A stretch of 64,000 bases of DNA from an uncultured Pelagibacteraceae bacterium (lineage in GTDB: Bacteria; Pseudomonadota; Alphaproteobacteria; Pelagibacterales; Pelagibacteraceae): assembly GCA_902583345.1 (NCBI GenBank), contig CACHVT010000001.1, positions 97,426 to 161,425 of the forward strand. The letters run 5' to 3'. Within the stretch, counting starts at the first letter, position 1. Every line of letters begins with the position of its first letter. Made by a program: the position numbers and the translations under genes. The notes beneath the pieces are model-generated. The model worked only from the letters and a program-made list of their open reading frames with translations, did not search any database and had not been told where the DNA came from. Shown here piece after piece: positions 41,693 to 53,200 of this stretch.

Positions 41693-44071
41693 TTAAGATC
41701 TTAGTTGTGCACCAGTCTTTTCTTCGACTGATTTAACAATTTTTTTTGAAATACTTGTCAAATCATCTTCATTTAAAGTTTTATTATCTGATTGGATTGT
41801 TACTTTAAGTGCAATTGATTTTTTATTTGATGGAATATTTTTTCCTTCGTAAACATCAAATATTTTAATATTTTTAATTAATGACTTGTCTATGTTTTCA
41901 ATTGCCTCCACAAGTAATTGAGCTTTTGTTTCTTTATTGATCAAAAAAGCAAAATCTCTATCTGATTTTTGATAATGAGATAATATTAAACTTTCTTTAT
42001 TTTTTTTGTTTTTTATTTTGAAATTAACTAAATTTTCTAAGAAAATTTCAAAACCATAAGTATGGTTTGTGAGTTTTGGATGTAGTTGGCCGAAATATCC
42101 AAATAAAAATTTACTATCTTTAGAATGGAATGAACCTGAAATGCCAGGATGGTAATACGAAGGTGATTTATCTAAAATTGACATTTCAGCTTTATTTACG
42201 CCAAGTTCTAAAAGTGTTTGTATTAAATCTCTTTTTATATCAAATACATCTAAATGATTTTTTCTAGAGCCGTCTTCATCATACTGTTGTTTTTTTATTC
42301 CACATATGACAGTGATCTGATCACCAGGTTTTTTGCTTTTAAAGACTGGTCCAATTTCAAATAAGGATTGATCACCAAAACCTCTATTTAAATTTTTTTC
42401 CATATAATAAATTAAATTTGGGTATAAAGAATTTCTTAAAACTCCGAGCTCAGAGCTAATTGGGTTTATAATTTTTATTGTATTATAATTTTCTCTGAAC
42501 TTATCATTAATACTTTCATCACTAAAAGACCATGTTATTGTTTCATAATAACCTTTAGAGGCAACTGAACGTTGAGCTAAATGAAAATGTCTTTGATAAA
42601 AATTTAATGTTGGTTTTGCTCTATTTTTTTCTGGTTCAATAGATTTAATATTATCAAAACCTAAAATTCTTATAACCTCTTCTACCAAATCAATCTCTCC
42701 AAAAATATCTGGTCTCCATGATGGAACCTTTATCTCAATATTTTTTCCCTTTTTTTTTGTCTCAAAACCTAGTTTATTTAAGATTTTAATAATATCTTTA
42801 TCTTTGACATTAATTCCAATTGTTCTTGATACTAATTTTGTATCAAAATTTATTTTATTATTTTTTTGTTTTATCGTTTCTTGAATATCAAAATTTGAAA
42901 CTTCGCCCCCACAGGTTTCAATAATTAGTTTAGCGGCCATTTCTAATCCATCTTTTACAGATTGAGGATCTATACCTCTTTCGAATCTAAATTTTGCATC
43001 ACTATTTATTTCAAGTTCTTTTGCAGTTTTTCTAGTAATAGTCGGATCAAAATATGCAGATTCAATTAAAATATTTTTTGTATTTAATTCAGTTCCTGAT
43101 CTAACTCCACCAATTATACCACCTAAACCAAGGGCACCTTGATCGTCTGATATTACGCACATATTTTCTTTTAATGTATACGTTTTATTGTCAAGAGCTT
43201 TAAGAGTTTCACCTTTTATTGAGTTTCTTACTTTAATTGAATTTTTGATTTTATCTAAATCATAGGCATGTAGTGGTCTATTTAAATCAAACATAACGTA
43301 ATTTGTTATGTCAACTACAGCAGAAATTGGTCTTAAGCCCAAAGCTAAAATTCTCTCTTTTAACCAACTCGGACTTTCTTTATTTGTAATATTTTTAATT
43401 AAACAACTTCCAAATATAGAACATGCTTGATTACTATTTTTTTCTATTTTAACCTTTAAATTATGTTTTATTTTTTTTGTAAATTTGATTTTTTTAATTT
43501 CTTTTAGATCTCCATAACCACTTGCATATAAATCTCTTGCAATTCCTCTAACTCCCAAACAATCAGGTCGATTTGGAGTAATTGATAACTCTATAACGTT
43601 ATTATTGTTCTTTCCTTGGAAATATGGTTTTCCAATTTTATTATTATATTTATTACTTAATTCGATAATTCCATCAGTTTCATTAGATAAATTTAGTTCA
43701 GACTCTGAGCAAAGCATTCCATATGAGGTTTCTCCTCTTATTTTTGAAATTTCTAATTTCAAACCATTTTTCGGTATAGTTGAACCTGGAGGAGCATAAA
43801 TAGTTAATAAACCATCTTTTGCATTAGGCGCACCGCATACAACTTTTATATTATTCTTTCCTCCTATATTAACATCACATAATTTTAGTCTATCAGCATT
43901 TGGGTGTTTGCCTGCTTTAATTATTTTTGCAACTATAAAATCGCTTAATTCATTTTTAAAAGGCTCAACTTTCTCAACCTCAAGACCAATTCCATTCAGT
44001 TTATCGATAATTTCTTCTTCATTTTTTTTTGTTTTTAAATGAACATCTAGCCAGTCTTTTGTGAATCTCAT
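41693..44071 (-). CDS. pheT: phenylalanyl-tRNA synthetase beta subunit
   Basis: [53 protein letters not shown]. Confidence 0.96.
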   Translation of the reverse strand: MRFTKDWLDVHLKTKKNEEEIIDKLNGIGLEVEKVEPFKNELSDFIVAKIIKAGKHPNADRLKLCDVNIGGKNNIKVVCGAPNAKDGLLTIYAPPGSTIPKNGLKLEISKIRGETSYGMLCSESELNLSNETDGIIELSNKYNNKIGKPYFQGKNNNNVIELSITPNRPDCLGVRGIARDLYASGYGDLKEIKKIKFTKKIKHNLKVKIEKNSNQACSIFGSCLIKNITNKESPSWLKERILALGLRPISAVVDITNYVMFDLNRPLHAYDLDKIKNSIKVRNSIKGETLKALDNKTYTLKENMCVISDDQGALGLGGIIGGVRSGTELNTKNILIESAYFDPTITRKTAKELEINSDAKFRFERGIDPQSVKDGLEMAAKLIIETCGGEVSNFDIQETIKQKNNKINFDTKLVSRTIGINVKDKDIIKILNKLGFETKKKGKNIEIKVPSWRPDIFGEIDLVEEVIRILGFDNIKSIEPEKNRAKPTLNFYQRHFHLAQRSVASKGYYETITWSFSDESINDKFRENYNTIKIINPISSELGVLRNSLYPNLIYYMEKNLNRGFGDQSLFEIGPVFKSKKPGDQITVICGIKKQQYDEDGSRKNHLDVFDIKRDLIQTLLELGVNKAEMSILDKSPSYYHPGISGSFHSKDSKFLFGYFGQLHPKLTNHTYGFEIFLENLVNFKIKNKKNKESLILSHYQKSDRDFAFLINKETKAQLLVEAIENIDKSLIKNIKIFDVYEGKNIPSNKKSIALKVTIQSDNKTLNEDDLTSISKKIVKSVEEKTGAQLRS

Positions 44072-45135
44072 CTGCTTAGTCCTCTATAATTGGTTGGAAC
44101 ATCTAAAGGGTCGAAGCCATAATGATTTAACCATCTAAAATCACAATCAAAAAAAGATCTTAAATCTTTAATTCCATATTTAAGCATAGCTAACCTATCT
44201 ATGCCAATGCCAAAAGCGAAGCCTTGATATTTTTTTGGATCAACTTTGCAATTCTTAAGAACATTTGGATGAACCATTCCACATCCAAGTATCTCTAACC
44301 ATTCATCTCCCTCGCCAATTATGATTTTATTATTTTCTAGTCTATATCCAATATCAACCTCAGCTGAAGGTTCCGTAAATGGAAAATGACTAGGCCGAAA
44401 TCTCATTTTAATTTTGTCTACTTCAAAAAACTCTTTTATAAAATAATTCAGACAGCCTTTTAGATGACCCATGTTAATATTTCTATCAATGTGTAGACCC
44501 TCTAGTTGATGAAACATTGGGGTATGAGTTTGATCACTATCACTTCTATATGTTCTTCCTGGTGCGATTATTTTAAATGGAGGTTTGCCTTTTATCATTG
44601 TTCTTACTTGAACAGGAGAGGTATGCGTTCTCAATAAAGTTTTCATATCTTTATCAAGATAAAATGTATCATGCATGTCTTTTGCAGGGTGATTTTCTGG
44701 AGTATTTAAGGCGGTGAAATTATTATAATCATCTTCAACATCTGGGCCTTCCTCTACAGAAAAACCTATTTCTGAAAAAATACACGATATCTCATCTATG
44801 ACTTGTGATACGGGATGAATTTTTCCAATTTTAAAGTCTTTTTCAGGTAAGGTAATATCAATTTTTTCCTTACTAACTTTTTCTATCATACCTTCATCTT
44901 GTATTTGAATTGATTTTGCTTTGAAGATATCTGTCAACTCTTGCTTGGCTTTATTTATATTTGCAGCAAATTTTTTTTTTTCTTCAGATGGTAAAGAGCC
45001 TAATTTTTTGAATTCATAATTAATTATTCCATTTTTTCCAAAAATTTCAGAATTTATTGAGAGTATTTCTTCTGAGTTTTTAGAATTGTTAATCTTTTCT
45101 TTATACTCAATAACTTTTTTTTCAAATTCCGACAT
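44068..45135 (-). CDS. pheS: phenylalanyl-tRNA synthetase alpha subunit
   Basis: [55 protein letters not shown]. Confidence 0.97.
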   Translation of the reverse strand: MSEFEKKVIEYKEKINNSKNSEEILSINSEIFGKNGIINYEFKKLGSLPSEEKKKFAANINKAKQELTDIFKAKSIQIQDEGMIEKVSKEKIDITLPEKDFKIGKIHPVSQVIDEISCIFSEIGFSVEEGPDVEDDYNNFTALNTPENHPAKDMHDTFYLDKDMKTLLRTHTSPVQVRTMIKGKPPFKIIAPGRTYRSDSDQTHTPMFHQLEGLHIDRNINMGHLKGCLNYFIKEFFEVDKIKMRFRPSHFPFTEPSAEVDIGYRLENNKIIIGEGDEWLEILGCGMVHPNVLKNCKVDPKKYQGFAFGIGIDRLAMLKYGIKDLRSFFDCDFRWLNHYGFDPLDVPTNYRGLSR

Positions 45136-45178
45136 TTATACAGATTATTTCTTAACTTAAGAAAAACAATAGAGAAGA

Positions 45179-45535
45179 TTAGTTAAGTGCTGCTTGTGCT
45201 TTTTTAACAATGGTTTTAAAGGCCTCTGGATTATCATATGCAATCTCAGCAAGTATTTTCCGATCTAATTTTATACCAGACTTACTAAGACCATTAATAA
45301 ATCTAGAATAAGTTAAACCTTCAGATCTAACTCCAGCATTTATTCTTTGGATCCACAATGATTTGAAATCTCTTTTTTTATTTCTACGATCTCTATATGC
45401 ATATTGCATAGCTTTTTCCATTGCTTGCCTTGCAACTCTAATAGTATTTTTTCTTCTTCCCCACTGTCCCTTTACAGCTTTTAATACTTTTTTATGCTTA
45501 GCATGACTTGTAACACCTCTTTTAACCCTAGCCAT
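45179..45535 (-). CDS. rplT: 50S ribosomal protein L20
   Basis: [44 protein letters not shown]. Confidence 0.98.
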   Translation of the reverse strand: MARVKRGVTSHAKHKKVLKAVKGQWGRRKNTIRVARQAMEKAMQYAYRDRRNKKRDFKSLWIQRINAGVRSEGLTYSRFINGLSKSGIKLDRKILAEIAYDNPEAFKTIVKKAQAALN

Positions 45536-45536
45536 T

Positions 45537-45743
45537 TTATCCTCTTAAACTATAAGGCATATATGATTTGACAATTTTTCCATCTTGTTTTGTCAAAGTT
45601 GTTGTACCTCTTTGTTTTCTAATTTGTGAATTTGATCTTTTAATCATACCATGTCTTTTTCCAGCTTGAGCAGAGATAACTTTGCCTCTAGCTGAAATTT
45701 TAAATCTTTTTTTTGCTGAACTTTTTGTTTTTAACTTTGGCAT
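45537..45743 (-). CDS. rpmI: 50S ribosomal protein L35
   Basis: [28 protein letters not shown]. Confidence 0.97.
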   Translation of the reverse strand: MPKLKTKSSAKKRFKISARGKVISAQAGKRHGMIKRSNSQIRKQRGTTTLTKQDGKIVKSYMPYSLRG

Positions 45744-45796
45744 AATTGAGAGGTTTTATACAAATATTGTTTGAAATTTACAACTAATATTATTAG

Positions 45797-46342
45797 CTAT
45801 AAAGGCTGAATAACCATAATCATTTGTTTGCCATCAAACTTTGGATCTAATTCTACTTTACCAATTTCTTTCATATCTTCTTTAATTTTATTCATCAATT
45901 CATTTCCTAAATGAGAATGTTGTAGCTCTCTTCCTTTAAATCTTATAGTAAACTTTACTTTGTCTCCTTTAATAATAAATTTTTTTGCATTTTTTACTTT
46001 AAAATCGTAATCGTGTGTTCCTGTTACAGGTCTCAATTTTATTTCTTTTAAAGAAACTATTTTTTGCTTCTTTTTTGCTTTGTTTGCTTTTTTTTGCGCA
46101 TCATATTTAAATTTTCCCATATCAATAATTTTGCAAACTGGAGGGTTGGCTTTAGGTGCAATTTCAATTAGGTCTAAACCTTCTTCTTTAGCCATCGATA
46201 TAGCTTGATTGGTATTTAAAATTCCTAAATTTTCTCCATTGCTCGCAATTACTTGTACTTCCGGTGAATTTATTCTATTATTTGCTCTCGGACCTTTATC
46301 CCTAGTTCTTCTTTGAAAATAATTTTGTTTGAATTCTGCCAC
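45797..46342 (-). CDS. infC: translation initiation factor IF-3 (GTG start)
   Basis: NNRINSPEVQVIASNGENLGIL, GLDLIEIAPKANPPVCKIIDMGKFKYD; start codon reads GTG. Confidence 0.97.
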   Translation of the reverse strand: MAEFKQNYFQRRTRDKGPRANNRINSPEVQVIASNGENLGILNTNQAISMAKEEGLDLIEIAPKANPPVCKIIDMGKFKYDAQKKANKAKKKQKIVSLKEIKLRPVTGTHDYDFKVKNAKKFIIKGDKVKFTIRFKGRELQHSHLGNELMNKIKEDMKEIGKVELDPKFDGKQMIMVIQPL

Positions 46343-48262
46343 TTAATTTAAAGGTGCTTTACTTAAAGCAGAAAATGATTTTAAAAAATTTTTTAGTTCC
46401 ATATTTTCTTGTTTTTTAGAACCCAATTGTCTTATAGTTACACTGTTACTGTCAACTTCTTTTTTTCCACAAATTAGCAAAATTGGTACTTTAGATAGAG
46501 AATGTTCTCTAATCTTGTAATTAAGATTATGATTTTTTAGATCTACGTCACAATTTATTCCTGCAGACTTAATTTTTTTATTTATTTTTTTTGCATAGTC
46601 ATCAAATTCATCTGAGACAGGTATAATCATAACCTGAATAGGAGATATCCAAAATGGTAATTTACCTGCATAATGTTCAATTAAAATTCCAATAAACCTT
46701 TCAAGTGAACCAAAAAGAGCTCTATGCAACATTACGGGTACTTTTTTGCTACCATCCTTATCAATATATGATGCACCTAATCTACCTGGTAGATTTAAAT
46801 CAACCTGCAATGTTCCACATTGCCAATCTCGACCAATAGCATCTCTCAAAACAAATTCTATTTTAGGTCCGTAGAAAGCACCCTCACCTTTATTAATTGT
46901 ATATTTAAGTTTTGAAGCTGTCACAGCCTTTAGTAAAGCTGCTTCTGACTTATCCCAAACATTATCATCCCCGACTCTTACGTCCGGTCTATCTGAATAT
47001 TTTAAAATAATATTCTCAAAACCTAAATCTTTATAAATATTTAATATAAGATTTGTTACTGAAAGACATTCCTCAATTATTTGGTCTTCAGTACAAAAAA
47101 TATGTGCATCATCTTGGGTAAATGCTCTAACCCTCAACAAGCCATGTAAAGCACCTGAGGGTTCATATCTATGAACCTTGCCAAATTCAGACATTTTTAA
47201 TGGCAAGTCTCTATAACTTTTAAGTCCTTGATTGAAGACTTGAACACACCCAGGACAATTCATAGGTTTAATTGCAAATATCTTTTCATCTGGAGTAATG
47301 GATGTATACATATTTGCTCCAAACTTTTCCCAATGTCCTGACTTTTCCCAGAGAGATCTATCCAGAATTTCAGGAGTATTTATCTCTTTATATCCTGCCT
47401 CATCTTGCTTTGATCTCATATAGTCTACAAGTTTTTGAAAAAGCGCCCATCCTTTCTCATGCCAAAAAACTGAACCTGGACTTTCCTCTCTAAAATGAAA
47501 TAAATCCATTTCTCTTCCAAGTTTTCTATGATCTCTTTTTTCTGCCTCTTCTATTCTCTTTAAATAATCGTCTAACTCTCTTTGCGAAGACCAAGATGTT
47601 CCATAAATTCTTTGAAGCATCTCATTATTAGAATCTCCACGCCAGTAAGCTCCTGCGACTTTTGTCAATTTAAAGGCTTTACCAACTTTGCCAGAAGATA
47701 ACAAATGTGGGCCTCTACATAAATCATGCCAAGTATCGCCATGATAATAAACAGATAGTTCCTCATTTAAAGGAATGTTTTCAATTATTTCAGCTTTATA
47801 TTTTTCACCAATTTTTTTAAAATGACTAATTGCCTTTTTTCTTTCCCAAACTTCTCTTCTCACTTTAACATCCTTGTCAATTATTTCTGACATTCTTTTT
47901 TCGATTTTTTTGAGATCATCTTCTGTAAACGGTTGCTTTCGAGCAAAGTCATAATAAAAACCATTTTCAATTACTGGCCCAATAGTCACTTGAGTTCCAG
48001 GATACAATTCTTGAACCGCCATCGCCATAATATGTGCCGTATCATGTCTAATTACTTCCAATCCCTCCTTATCTTTAGCGGTATAAATCTTCACTGAACA
48101 GTCATTATCTATTTCATAGCTTAAATCTTTCAAATTCCCATCAACACTAATTACTAAGGCTTGTTTTAAAAGAGATTTACTTATTTTTTCTGCTACTTGT
48201 AAGCCTGTAACTTTTTTTTCAAAGTTTAAAGACTTTCCATCTGGTAATTTTATATTTGGCAT
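46343..48262 (-). CDS. thrS: threonyl-tRNA synthetase
   Basis: TGS domain, RHDTAHIMAMAVQELYPG, KPMNCPGCVQVF, RVRAFTQDDAHIFC. Confidence 0.97.
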   Translation of the reverse strand: MPNIKLPDGKSLNFEKKVTGLQVAEKISKSLLKQALVISVDGNLKDLSYEIDNDCSVKIYTAKDKEGLEVIRHDTAHIMAMAVQELYPGTQVTIGPVIENGFYYDFARKQPFTEDDLKKIEKRMSEIIDKDVKVRREVWERKKAISHFKKIGEKYKAEIIENIPLNEELSVYYHGDTWHDLCRGPHLLSSGKVGKAFKLTKVAGAYWRGDSNNEMLQRIYGTSWSSQRELDDYLKRIEEAEKRDHRKLGREMDLFHFREESPGSVFWHEKGWALFQKLVDYMRSKQDEAGYKEINTPEILDRSLWEKSGHWEKFGANMYTSITPDEKIFAIKPMNCPGCVQVFNQGLKSYRDLPLKMSEFGKVHRYEPSGALHGLLRVRAFTQDDAHIFCTEDQIIEECLSVTNLILNIYKDLGFENIILKYSDRPDVRVGDDNVWDKSEAALLKAVTASKLKYTINKGEGAFYGPKIEFVLRDAIGRDWQCGTLQVDLNLPGRLGASYIDKDGSKKVPVMLHRALFGSLERFIGILIEHYAGKLPFWISPIQVMIIPVSDEFDDYAKKINKKIKSAGINCDVDLKNHNLNYKIREHSLSKVPILLICGKKEVDSNSVTIRQLGSKKQENMELKNFLKSFSALSKAPLN

Positions 48263-49416
48263 TAATTAATTAATTTTTTATATTCTGAATAAGTAGAAAA
48301 ACACATTTTTTCAATATTAAATTTTTTTATTACATTTTTTCTACCTTCATTACCCATAGATTTCAATGTTGTTTCGTCTAATTGCAAGACCTCAATTATC
48401 TTTTTGCTTAAGGACTCTGCTTTGCCCGATTCAAATAAAATTCCAGTTTTATTGTCTATAATTGTTTCATTTGAACCACCAATATTACTTGCTATAATGG
48501 GTTTGCCCATTGATTGAGCTTCAACTGCCACTCTTCCAAAAGCTTCTGGTTCAATTGAGGCTGAGACTACTATATTAGCAATTTTATAAGCTATTGGCAT
48601 TTTTTTACATTCATCAACGAACTTTACTTGATTATTTAATCTATATTGTTCTACAAGACGAATTAGTTTTTTTTTATAAATCGTTCTACCTTGATCATTA
48701 CCTAGTATCACAGCATAAAATGCCTCATGCCCTAGTTCTCTATTAACTAAATTAATTGCTTCAATAAATATTTCATGCCCTTTCCATTCAGTTAACCTTC
48801 CGGGCATTAATATTATTTTTTTTCCTCTTTTTATATCCCATTTTTTTAAAAGTTTATCCTCATCTGAATCTAATATAGTTGAAGAGTCGAAATAATCAGT
48901 ATTTATTCCTCTGAAAATTACCAAAAATTTTTTTTTTGCATTTAAATATTTAAAATAATTTTCATTTATATGTGAAAAGATAAAGTTTGATCCAGCAATA
49001 ATTAAGTCAGATTTTAACATTACTGAATTATAAAATTTTTTTATTGAATTTTTAAAATTATAGGTACCATGAAAAGTTGTAACAAATTTTCTTCCAGTTA
49101 TTTTACTGGCAAAAAAACAAGACCATGCAGGAGCTCTACTTCTTGCATGAACAATAGAAATATTAAAAAATAAAACCACTAAGGTTATTATTAATGTATT
49201 AAATAATATTAAAATTGGGTTTTTACTTTGGACGGGCAATCTTATAATTTTCACTTTCTTTTTGTCGACATATTTGAGTAATTCCCCTCCGCTTGTTATG
49301 ATGAATGAAAAACTATCCTGTTCATGTAAATAGTGAGCTAAATCATAACACCCAGTTTCAGCTCCCCCGTAACCTAGTCTTGGAATTACTTGTAAAACTT
49401 TTAATTTTGAAGACAT
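48262..49416 (-). CDS. glycosyltransferase family 4 protein
   Basis: VIPRLGYGGAETGCYDLA, PGRLTEWKGHEIFIEA, SIEPEAFGRVAVEAQSMGKPIIASNIGGSNE. Confidence 0.88.
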   Translation of the reverse strand: MSSKLKVLQVIPRLGYGGAETGCYDLAHYLHEQDSFSFIITSGGELLKYVDKKKVKIIRLPVQSKNPILILFNTLIITLVVLFFNISIVHARSRAPAWSCFFASKITGRKFVTTFHGTYNFKNSIKKFYNSVMLKSDLIIAGSNFIFSHINENYFKYLNAKKKFLVIFRGINTDYFDSSTILDSDEDKLLKKWDIKRGKKIILMPGRLTEWKGHEIFIEAINLVNRELGHEAFYAVILGNDQGRTIYKKKLIRLVEQYRLNNQVKFVDECKKMPIAYKIANIVVSASIEPEAFGRVAVEAQSMGKPIIASNIGGSNETIIDNKTGILFESGKAESLSKKIIEVLQLDETTLKSMGNEGRKNVIKKFNIEKMCFSTYSEYKKLIN

Positions 49417-49457
49417 TGTTAGAATTATATATTAAGAAATTATTCTAATAAACTTAT

Positions 49458-50213
49458 ATGAGAAGATTTAAATACATTAAAATATCAAACAACAAAAAAA
49501 TTAGATATTTAAGTAATTATTATAAGAAAAATCTATATATTGTATTTTTACATGGCTTTATGTCTGACTTAGAAGGTGAAAAACCTTTAAATTTTCTTAA
49601 TTTTTGTAGAAGAAAAAAATTGGGTTTTCTCGCAATCGAATACTCTGGGCATGGAAAATCAACAGGCAAGTTTACAGATGGAAATATCAGTCTTTGGACA
49701 GATCAAGTTAAATCAGTTATTAAAAAAATTATAAAAAAAAATAACTTTATCTTAGTTGGCTCCAGTATGGGAGCTTGGCTGTCTATTAATCAATTTAAGT
49801 TTTTTAAAGATCAAATTAAAGGTTTTGTAGGTATTGGATCTGCCCCAGAGTTCTTAGAAAGACTTATGTGGAAAAAATTTACTAAAAAAATAAAAAATGA
49901 AATGAAGAAATATGGAATATACAATCTCAAACATGGAAATTATGAATACCCAATATCATATCAATTAGTGAAAGATGGTAAGAAAAATAAAGTTTTTAAT
50001 AAAAAAATTAAATCAGATATTCCTGTTACAATGTTTCACGGAAGTAATGATGATATGGTACCATTATTTTTTTCAAGAAAAGTTGCTAAATTGTTTATTA
50101 AAGCGAAAAAAAAAGTTGTAGTAATAAAAAATGGCGATCATAGCCTTTCTTCTAAAAAAAATCTTAAAAAAATAAATTTAGAGTTAGAAAAAATTGTTTC
50201 CAATATTATTTAA
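49458..50213 (+). CDS. alpha/beta hydrolase
   Basis: LHGFMSD, YSGHGKSTG, LVGSSMGAWLSI (GxSxG), FHGSNDDMVPL, NGDHSLS. Confidence 0.88.
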   Translation: MRRFKYIKISNNKKIRYLSNYYKKNLYIVFLHGFMSDLEGEKPLNFLNFCRRKKLGFLAIEYSGHGKSTGKFTDGNISLWTDQVKSVIKKIIKKNNFILVGSSMGAWLSINQFKFFKDQIKGFVGIGSAPEFLERLMWKKFTKKIKNEMKKYGIYNLKHGNYEYPISYQLVKDGKKNKVFNKKIKSDIPVTMFHGSNDDMVPLFFSRKVAKLFIKAKKKVVVIKNGDHSLSSKKNLKKINLELEKIVSNII

Positions 50214-53200
50214 ATTACTTTTTTAACTTTCGATTCTAAACTTAAAGGATTTTTCAATTTATTAACCATCTCTTTAGGGCAAATTTGTAAAAAATTATAA
50301 ACCTCATCTTTAAAATTTTCAATTATTTTTTTTGATACTTCTGAGTTAGTTTCTTTATAATGCTCCTCAATTATTTTTTTCAGATAATCTTTCCAATAAT
50401 CTGTTTCAACATTTTGCCAAATAACAGTCTCCGGATTGAATCTTTTTTCAAATTGTTTCTTAGAGTCATATACAAAAGCCATTCCACCTGTCATACCTGC
50501 AGCAAAATTATCCCCTACATCTCCTAAAATCACAACAGCCCCTCCAGTCATGTATTCACATCCATTAGAATCACATCCTTCAATAACTGCTATTGCTCCT
50601 GAGTTTCTAACCGCAAACCTTTCGCCAGCTTGTCCGGCAGCAAATAGTTTGCCAGAAGTTGCTCCATATAAAACAGTATTACCTATAATCGTATTCTCAT
50701 TTGAAATTAAATTACTCTCAATTGGTAATCTTATTGAAATTGTTGCTCCAGATAATCCTTTGCCTACATAATCGTTCGCATCTCCCTCTACAATCAACTT
50801 TAATCCTTTAATGCCAAATGCTCCAAAAGATTGTCCTGCTGAACCTTTAAATTTTAATGTTAAAAAGTCGTAATCTAATTTGTTATTTCCATATTTTTCG
50901 AATAGATAATGTGAAATTCTTGTTCCAACTGCCCTATGTGTATTCTGAATTAAAAATTCATTTTTAATTGATATTTTTTTATCTAGTGATTTCTCTACTT
51001 CGGGCCATATTTTTTGATCGAGAGTGTCAGGAACATTATTAATTTCTTGCGTTTCACAATATCTTTTATTTTCACCAGGATCTGCTTGAACAAAAAGTGG
51101 ATTTAGATCTAAATCATCTAAATTTGGGGATGCCTTACTAACCTGTCTCAATAAATCAGTTCTTCCAATTATTTCATTTAAAGATTTATAACCAATTGAG
51201 GCTAGAATTTCTCTTACTTCCTCAGCAATAAATTTAAATAAGTTTACAATTTTATCTGGAGTACCAGTAAATTTTTTTCTTAACTTTTCATCCTGTGTAC
51301 AAACTCCTACTGGACAAGTATTCGAGTGACATTGTCTTACCATTATACATCCCATTGCGACTAGAGCGGTGGTAGCTACACCAAATTCTTCGGCTCCCAT
51401 CATTGCCGCAATAACCACATCTCTTCCTGTCTTAATTCCACCGTCTGTTCTTAAAGTAACTTTATGTCTTAAATTATTTAAGGTTAAAACTTGGTTGGCT
51501 TCCGTTAATCCCATCTCCCAAGGAATTCCAACATATTTAACACTTGTTTGCGGTGTAGCACCTGTTCCACCATTGTGACCAGAAATTAAAATTATATCTG
51601 CTTTTGCTTTTGCTACTCCGGCAGCAATTGTACCAATTCCAGAAGAAGCTACTAATTTTACCCCAACTCTTGCTTTTGGATTAATTTGTTTTAAATCGTA
51701 AATCAGTTGTGCCAAATCCTCAATTGAATAAATATCATGATGAGGAGGAGGAGAGATTAACGTCACTCCTGGAGTAGAGTGTCTTAATTTTGCAATTTCA
51801 TCTGTTACCTTAAAACCAGGTAATTGACCTCCTTCTCCTGGTTTAGCGCCTTGTGCAATTTTAATCTCTATTTCGTTACAATTGTTTAAGTAATTAATTG
51901 TTACTCCAAATCGAGCTGAAGCGATTTGTTTTACTCTTGAATTAGCGTTATCACCATTTTCTAGCTTTTTAAATCTTTTCTCATCTTCTCCACCCTCTCC
52001 ACTACAAGATGCTCCTTTAATCCTATTCATTCCAATTGCTAAAGTTTCATGAGCTTCTTTTGATAATGCTCCATGTGACATACTTCCACTTCCAAATCTT
52101 TTCAAAATATTCTCTACAGGCTCTACTTTTGAAATATCGACTGGAGGATTTAAATATCTTTTTCTAAAATCTATAAGATCTCTTAAATTTATTGGCGGCA
52201 AGTTATAAATTCCACTAGCATATTTTTTATATGCACTATATGAATTTGAGGCTACAGCACTTTGAAGAAGATGTATTAATCGTCCTTGATATTGATGAGT
52301 CTCTCCACTTTTTCTGTATCTATAAATTCCGCCAATAGGTAAAATAGTTTCACTGCTATTAAAAGCATCTTTGTGTATGTCTCTAACTTTTTTTTCTATT
52401 CCATACAGCCCAATCCCAGAGATTTTAGATGTTACTCCCGGAAAATAATCTGAAACAATAGTTCTGCTTAAACCAACAGTTTCAAAATTACATCCACCTC
52501 TATAAGAACTCAATACTGAAATTCCCATTTTAGACATTATTTTAAGGAGACCCGCGTTAACTGATTTAATATATCTAATTACACATTCTTCATAATCAAA
52601 TTGACCAAAAAGTTTTTTCTCAAATCTTTGATAAAGGCTATCTAAAGCTAAATAAGGGTTTATAGTTGTTGCACCTACACCTAATAATGTTGCAAATGAA
52701 TGGGTATCTAAAGCTTCTCCAGTTTGAACGTGAATTGAAACATAGCCTCTTAATTTATTTTTAATTAAGTGATTATTAATTGCGCCTACGCACAAAAGCA
52801 TTGGTATAGGTAGTTTTTCTTTTGAAATATTCTTATCAGTTAATATTATTTGATTAGAGCCTTGTCTTACGGCTATTTCAGATTCTCTTTGAATATTTTT
52901 TATAGAATTTTCAATATTTTCATCATGAGTAAATGTACAGTCAATTATTTTAGAATTTTTTCCAAAAAAGTTTATTAATTTATCAAATTGAGAATTGGAT
53001 AGTACAGGACTATTTAAAACATAAATATTTTCTTTAGTAAGTTTATCAAAATCTAGAATATTGCCTAAATTTCCAAATCTAGTTTTTAAACTCATTACTT
53101 TATTTTCTCTTAAAGAATCTATTGGGGGGTTTGTAACTTGGCTAAAATTTTGTCTAAAGAAATGATAAAGTGGTCTATAACGATCAGACAAAACAGCAAG

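Noticed and set aside
50436-50771. 111-aa + strand ORF (and others at 51369, 53378, 53706)
   Set aside because: Antisense to gltB; no independent motif or start context
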